Assembly (NCBI GenBank): GCA_002707335.2
Contig: PAMN02000041.1
Coordinates: forward strand, 1-8,123
DNA from: Methanobacteriota archaeon
GTDB taxonomy: Archaea; Thermoplasmatota; Poseidoniia; Poseidoniales; Poseidoniaceae
Direction of reading: 5' to 3'
DNA length: 8,123 bases
The position numbers and the translations under genes were made by a program. This document shows positions 5,829 to 8,123 of the stretch, one piece after another; position 1 is the stretch's first letter, and every line of letters starts with the position of its first letter. The notes below the pieces were generated by a model. The model had not been told where the DNA came from, did not search any database, and saw only the letters and a list, made by a program, of their open reading frames with translations.

Positions 5829-6822
5829 ATTCTGTTGACATTTTTGATTTAATTTTCATGTAGTTTATCTTCATCCAAAGAGAAATCTTTGAAAGAGTAG
5901 AAAGTTCGATTGGAGTAGAAAATATGTCTCCTGACCTTTTTATGATGTCATCGAATATTTTTGAATAAGCCTCTTGCATTATTCTTGGCTGAACTCTAGA
6001 TTTGGCGTCTAGATATTCGAATAGGTGCATAGCAGAGGTTTGGTGTTGTTTAACTACTTCGAGATATTCTCTAATGAATGATTTCCAGGAGTTGTTATTC
6101 GAAAGGTTTGGATTAGTCAAATCACTAATGTCTATGTTATGTTGGGATAGAACATCTTTTGGAAGATATACCCTTCCTCGTTCTAGGTCTTCGTTGACAT
6201 CTCTCAATACATTGATTAATTGCATTTGAATTCCTAAATCGATAGCGTGTAATCTAGCCGCTCTATCTTCATATCCGTATATTTCAATTAGGATTAGGCC
6301 AACTGCTGAGGCGACTTTGTAGCAGTATGCTCTTAACTCATCCCACGTATTGCATTGAACAGAAAATAAGTCGTCTTCCATACCTTCAATTACGGTTTCA
6401 AAGTCTTGCACTCGAATAGGGTATCTTTTGAATACGTCTTGTAGTGCAATAAAGATTGGGTGATCTTTAGAGTGAATTTTTCCTTCTGATGCCCTGTAGA
6501 GATTATTTCTGATATCTACTAACGCCATCAATCTCTGATTATGTATGTCTTCAGAATTAGAAAGGTTCCTTCCTGCATGTATTTCGAGCAAAATCTTGTT
6601 TCTTTCTTCAGTCTGTCTTTTCAATTCTATTGAATCTTTAACTATAGGTTCATCGTCTCCGTCTACTATGTCGTCAATCCATCTGCAGAGTGCATACACA
6701 CAATGTACAGCTTTCCTTCGTTCGTAATCTAAAGCAGAGAATGAACTGTAGAAGGTTGTAGATGCATTCTTACAAATCTGTTTACAGAAATTGTATGAAT
6801 CCTCAACTAGTTTAGTCTTCAT
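5827..6822 (-). CDS. crtB: Phytoene synthase (squalene/phytoene synthase family)
   Basis: It condenses two geranylgeranyl diphosphates head to head, through prephytoene diphosphate, to phytoene, the first carotenoid-specific step; members act at the membrane surface. Both metal-binding aspartate motifs are intact: DDIVD (50-54), within CVYALCRWIDDIVDGDDEP, and DVNED (208-212), within the family block NVLRDVNEDLERGRVYLP (204-221). The N-terminal SSFSALDYERRKAVHCVYA element (from 26) is also typical. At 331 residues it is slightly longer than many bacterial CrtB (about 290-310); the extra length is spread over loops, not a separate domain. Squalene synthase is the main alternative; the CrtI-type partner immediately upstream and the ED...GR.YLP form favour phytoene synthase. 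It starts at ATG 6822, 8 nt after the upstream stop, with AGGTGG 4 nt ahead. Confidence 0.93.
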   Translation of the reverse strand: MKTKLVEDSYNFCKQICKNASTTFYSSFSALDYERRKAVHCVYALCRWIDDIVDGDDEPIVKDSIELKRQTEERNKILLEIHAGRNLSNSEDIHNQRLMALVDIRNNLYRASEGKIHSKDHPIFIALQDVFKRYPIRVQDFETVIEGMEDDLFSVQCNTWDELRAYCYKVASAVGLILIEIYGYEDRAARLHAIDLGIQMQLINVLRDVNEDLERGRVYLPKDVLSQHNIDISDLTNPNLSNNNSWKSFIREYLEVVKQHQTSAMHLFEYLDAKSRVQPRIMQEAYSKIFDDIIKRSGDIFSTPIELSTLSKISLWMKINYMKIKSKMSTE

Positions 6823-6826
6823 AAAA

Positions 6827-6832
6827 CCACCT
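6827..6832 (-). promoter_or_regulatory. Shine-Dalgarno site overlapping the crtI stop codon
   Basis: On the minus strand CCTAGGTGGTTTTATG fuses the TAG stop of the desaturase gene (6831-6833) with AGGTGG, 4 nt ahead of the crtB ATG. The layout is the same as at the crtB/small-protein junction and fixes the crtB start. Confidence 0.75.
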
Positions 6833-8123
6833 AGGATTGAGTAGGATTGCCCTTGTTGAGTTCGTTTCCGCTAGCAACTGCGGATTTGTTTGCTTTGGTT
6901 CTTCTTTTTCTGCTTGAGAACCATGTGTCAACCCCATTCCAGTCTGGATCAATTCCTAGACTATCTAGAAGCAATTTTGTGCTGATTCTTGCTGATTCGT
7001 AGATAACTGGAAGTCCACTACCTGGGTGGGTTCCTCCGCCAACGAGATATAGGTTCTTGATTTCGTCAAACTCATTTTTTGGTCTCTTCCACAGCATTTG
7101 GTCAAGACCATGAGCTAGGTTGAAAACAGCACCTCTGTAGCAGTGGTCTCCCCAATCTTCAGGAGTGATAATTAATTCACTTGCAATGTTGTCTCTCAAT
7201 CCTTCAAATCCTAATTTCTCTTCAATTTGATCTAAAATTCTGTCTCTAAAGCCATCCTTTTCTTTTGACCAATCGATGTTGTCATGAATGTGAGATACTG
7301 GTACTAAAGCATACACAGTTGAGCATCCTTCCGGTGCTAACTGTGGGTCAGTTACGCAAGCATTTTGCACGTAGACCGAAGGATCGTCCCAAGTCAATCT
7401 GTGGTGAACCTCTATGTCTTCTAAATTGGAGATATAGTCTTTTGATGCATAAATTTGGTGATGTGGTAAATCATCAAACGTTTTGTTAACTCCTAAGTAT
7501 AACATGAAGGTGGAGCAGGAATACTTCTTGCTGTCTATTTTCTTGTTCGACCATTTCTTTCTTACATTGTCAGGGAAAAGTTTGGTCATGCCTTGAGCGA
7601 AGTCGGCATTCATTACTACCTTGTCAGCATAAAATGAGCCGTTGTCTGTAACGATTCCTTTGATTGTTTTTTTATCCATAATGACGCTCTTGACTTCTTC
7701 GTTCATTCTGAATTCAACGCCCATGTCTTTTGCAATTTGGCCCATTCTTTCAGAAACGCTACCTAAACCTCCCATTGGGTGGAATATTCCGTACTCATAC
7801 TCTAGGTATGCAAGCATGGTGAAAAGGCTGGGGCAATTGAATGGTGACATTCCTAGATATTTTGTTTGGAATGACATAGCAAGCATTAATCTGTCATCAT
7901 CGAACAGTTTCATCAAATCCTTAGCAACTGATCTCGTTGGTCGTAAAACCTTTGATACTCTCATTGCTCTGCGTGAAATCAAATCAGTAGCGCCAAACCA
8001 TGGTTCCTGTAGACATTGCTTGGACTTGTCGAGTTTGTTGCTGTTATCCTCCAGATACTTCAAGAAAGCATCTGCATTTTTCTTTCCAGACAAAGCTTCA
8101 ATTCTTTCGCACATCTGTTCTGT
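6831..8123 (-). CDS. crtI: Phytoene desaturase, CrtI family (5' end outside window)
   Basis: This FAD-dependent desaturase/isomerase acts on phytoene, the product of the adjacent crtB. The frame is open to the right edge (T-E-Q before the Met at 8114), so that Met is internal. The family's usual ~500 residues imply that about 70 N-terminal residues, including the GxGxxG dinucleotide-binding motif, are missing. Counting from the Met at 8114: FHPMGGLGSVSERMGQIAKD (111-130), the family's P.GGMG.L element; the substrate/FAD strand region GIVTDNGSFYADKVVMNAD (153-171); and the C-terminal FAD signature YLVGGGTHPGSGLP (356-369). After it comes a family-atypical basic tail with RKRR (402-405), rich in Lys, Asn and Ser. 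Other carotenoid redox enzymes of this superfamily (CrtD, CrtN, CrtO) cannot be excluded from sequence alone, but pairing with crtB favours CrtI. It is first of at least three co-directional genes; its promoter lies outside. Confidence 0.92.
   Translation of the reverse strand, partial: TEQMCERIEALSGKKNADAFLKYLEDNSNKLDKSKQCLQEPWFGATDLISRRAMRVSKVLRPTRSVAKDLMKLFDDDRLMLAMSFQTKYLGMSPFNCPSLFTMLAYLEYEYGIFHPMGGLGSVSERMGQIAKDMGVEFRMNEEVKSVIMDKKTIKGIVTDNGSFYADKVVMNADFAQGMTKLFPDNVRKKWSNKKIDSKKYSCSTFMLYLGVNKTFDDLPHHQIYASKDYISNLEDIEVHHRLTWDDPSVYVQNACVTDPQLAPEGCSTVYALVPVSHIHDNIDWSKEKDGFRDRILDQIEEKLGFEGLRDNIASELIITPEDWGDHCYRGAVFNLAHGLDQMLWKRPKNEFDEIKNLYLVGGGTHPGSGLPVIYESARISTKLLLDSLGIDPDWNGVDTWFSSRKRRTKANKSAVASGNELNKGNPTQS

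Noticed and set aside
1..8123. tRNA, rRNA, CRISPR array, insertion sequence or integrase
   Set aside because: No cloverleaf, regularly spaced repeats, terminal inverted repeats or transposase/integrase motifs were seen on either strand.

Overview
The window looks like an ordinary chromosomal stretch from a euryarchaeon, most likely an uncultivated marine lineage of the Poseidoniales (Marine Group II) type. That assignment is inferred; no rRNA gene is present. Archaeal signs seen directly are a stand-alone ATP-pyrophosphatase subunit of GMP synthase (the glutaminase is a separate protein in archaea), Shine-Dalgarno sites of GGTGA/AGGTGG type, several genes without any ribosome site (probably leaderless), PurE with no PurK beside it, and the split P-protein of glycine cleavage. 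Base composition is moderately AT-rich. Nothing resembles a phage, plasmid, transposon or CRISPR locus.

Plus strand, left part (1-2917): the two subunits of glycine decarboxylase, gcvPA and gcvPB, overlap by 4 nt, with gcvPB starting at a TTG behind a strong ribosome site. A 3' remnant of another reading frame ends inside the gcvPA start. Middle (2918-4109): a four-helix membrane protein of unknown function, then a very AT-rich unknown gene. Between them lies a puzzling junction: a strong ribosome site drives only a 19-codon frame, while the following 192-codon frame has no ribosome site, which suggests a frameshift (biological or sequencing) or a leader peptide. Plus strand, right part (4131-5586): purE and guaAB, two purine-synthesis genes 1 nt apart, clearly co-transcribed.

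Minus strand (8123-5590): a carotenoid operon read right to left: crtI-type phytoene desaturase (5' end outside the window), crtB phytoene synthase, and a 75-residue two-helix membrane protein. Both junctions carry the same arrangement, a TAG stop built into the next gene's Shine-Dalgarno site. This operon converges on guaAB with only 3 nt between stop codons.

Functionally, glycine cleavage yields methylene-tetrahydrofolate, which can feed one-carbon demand including purine synthesis, so gcv and purE/guaAB fit together metabolically, although the two unknown genes separate them. CrtB makes phytoene from two geranylgeranyl diphosphates and the CrtI-type enzyme desaturates it, giving coloured carotenoids. 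No convincing new multi-gene system is visible. The best targets are the two unknown genes at 2958-4109, the two inverted repeats placed exactly at gene starts (2941-2958 and 4112-4138), and the small membrane protein in the carotenoid operon.
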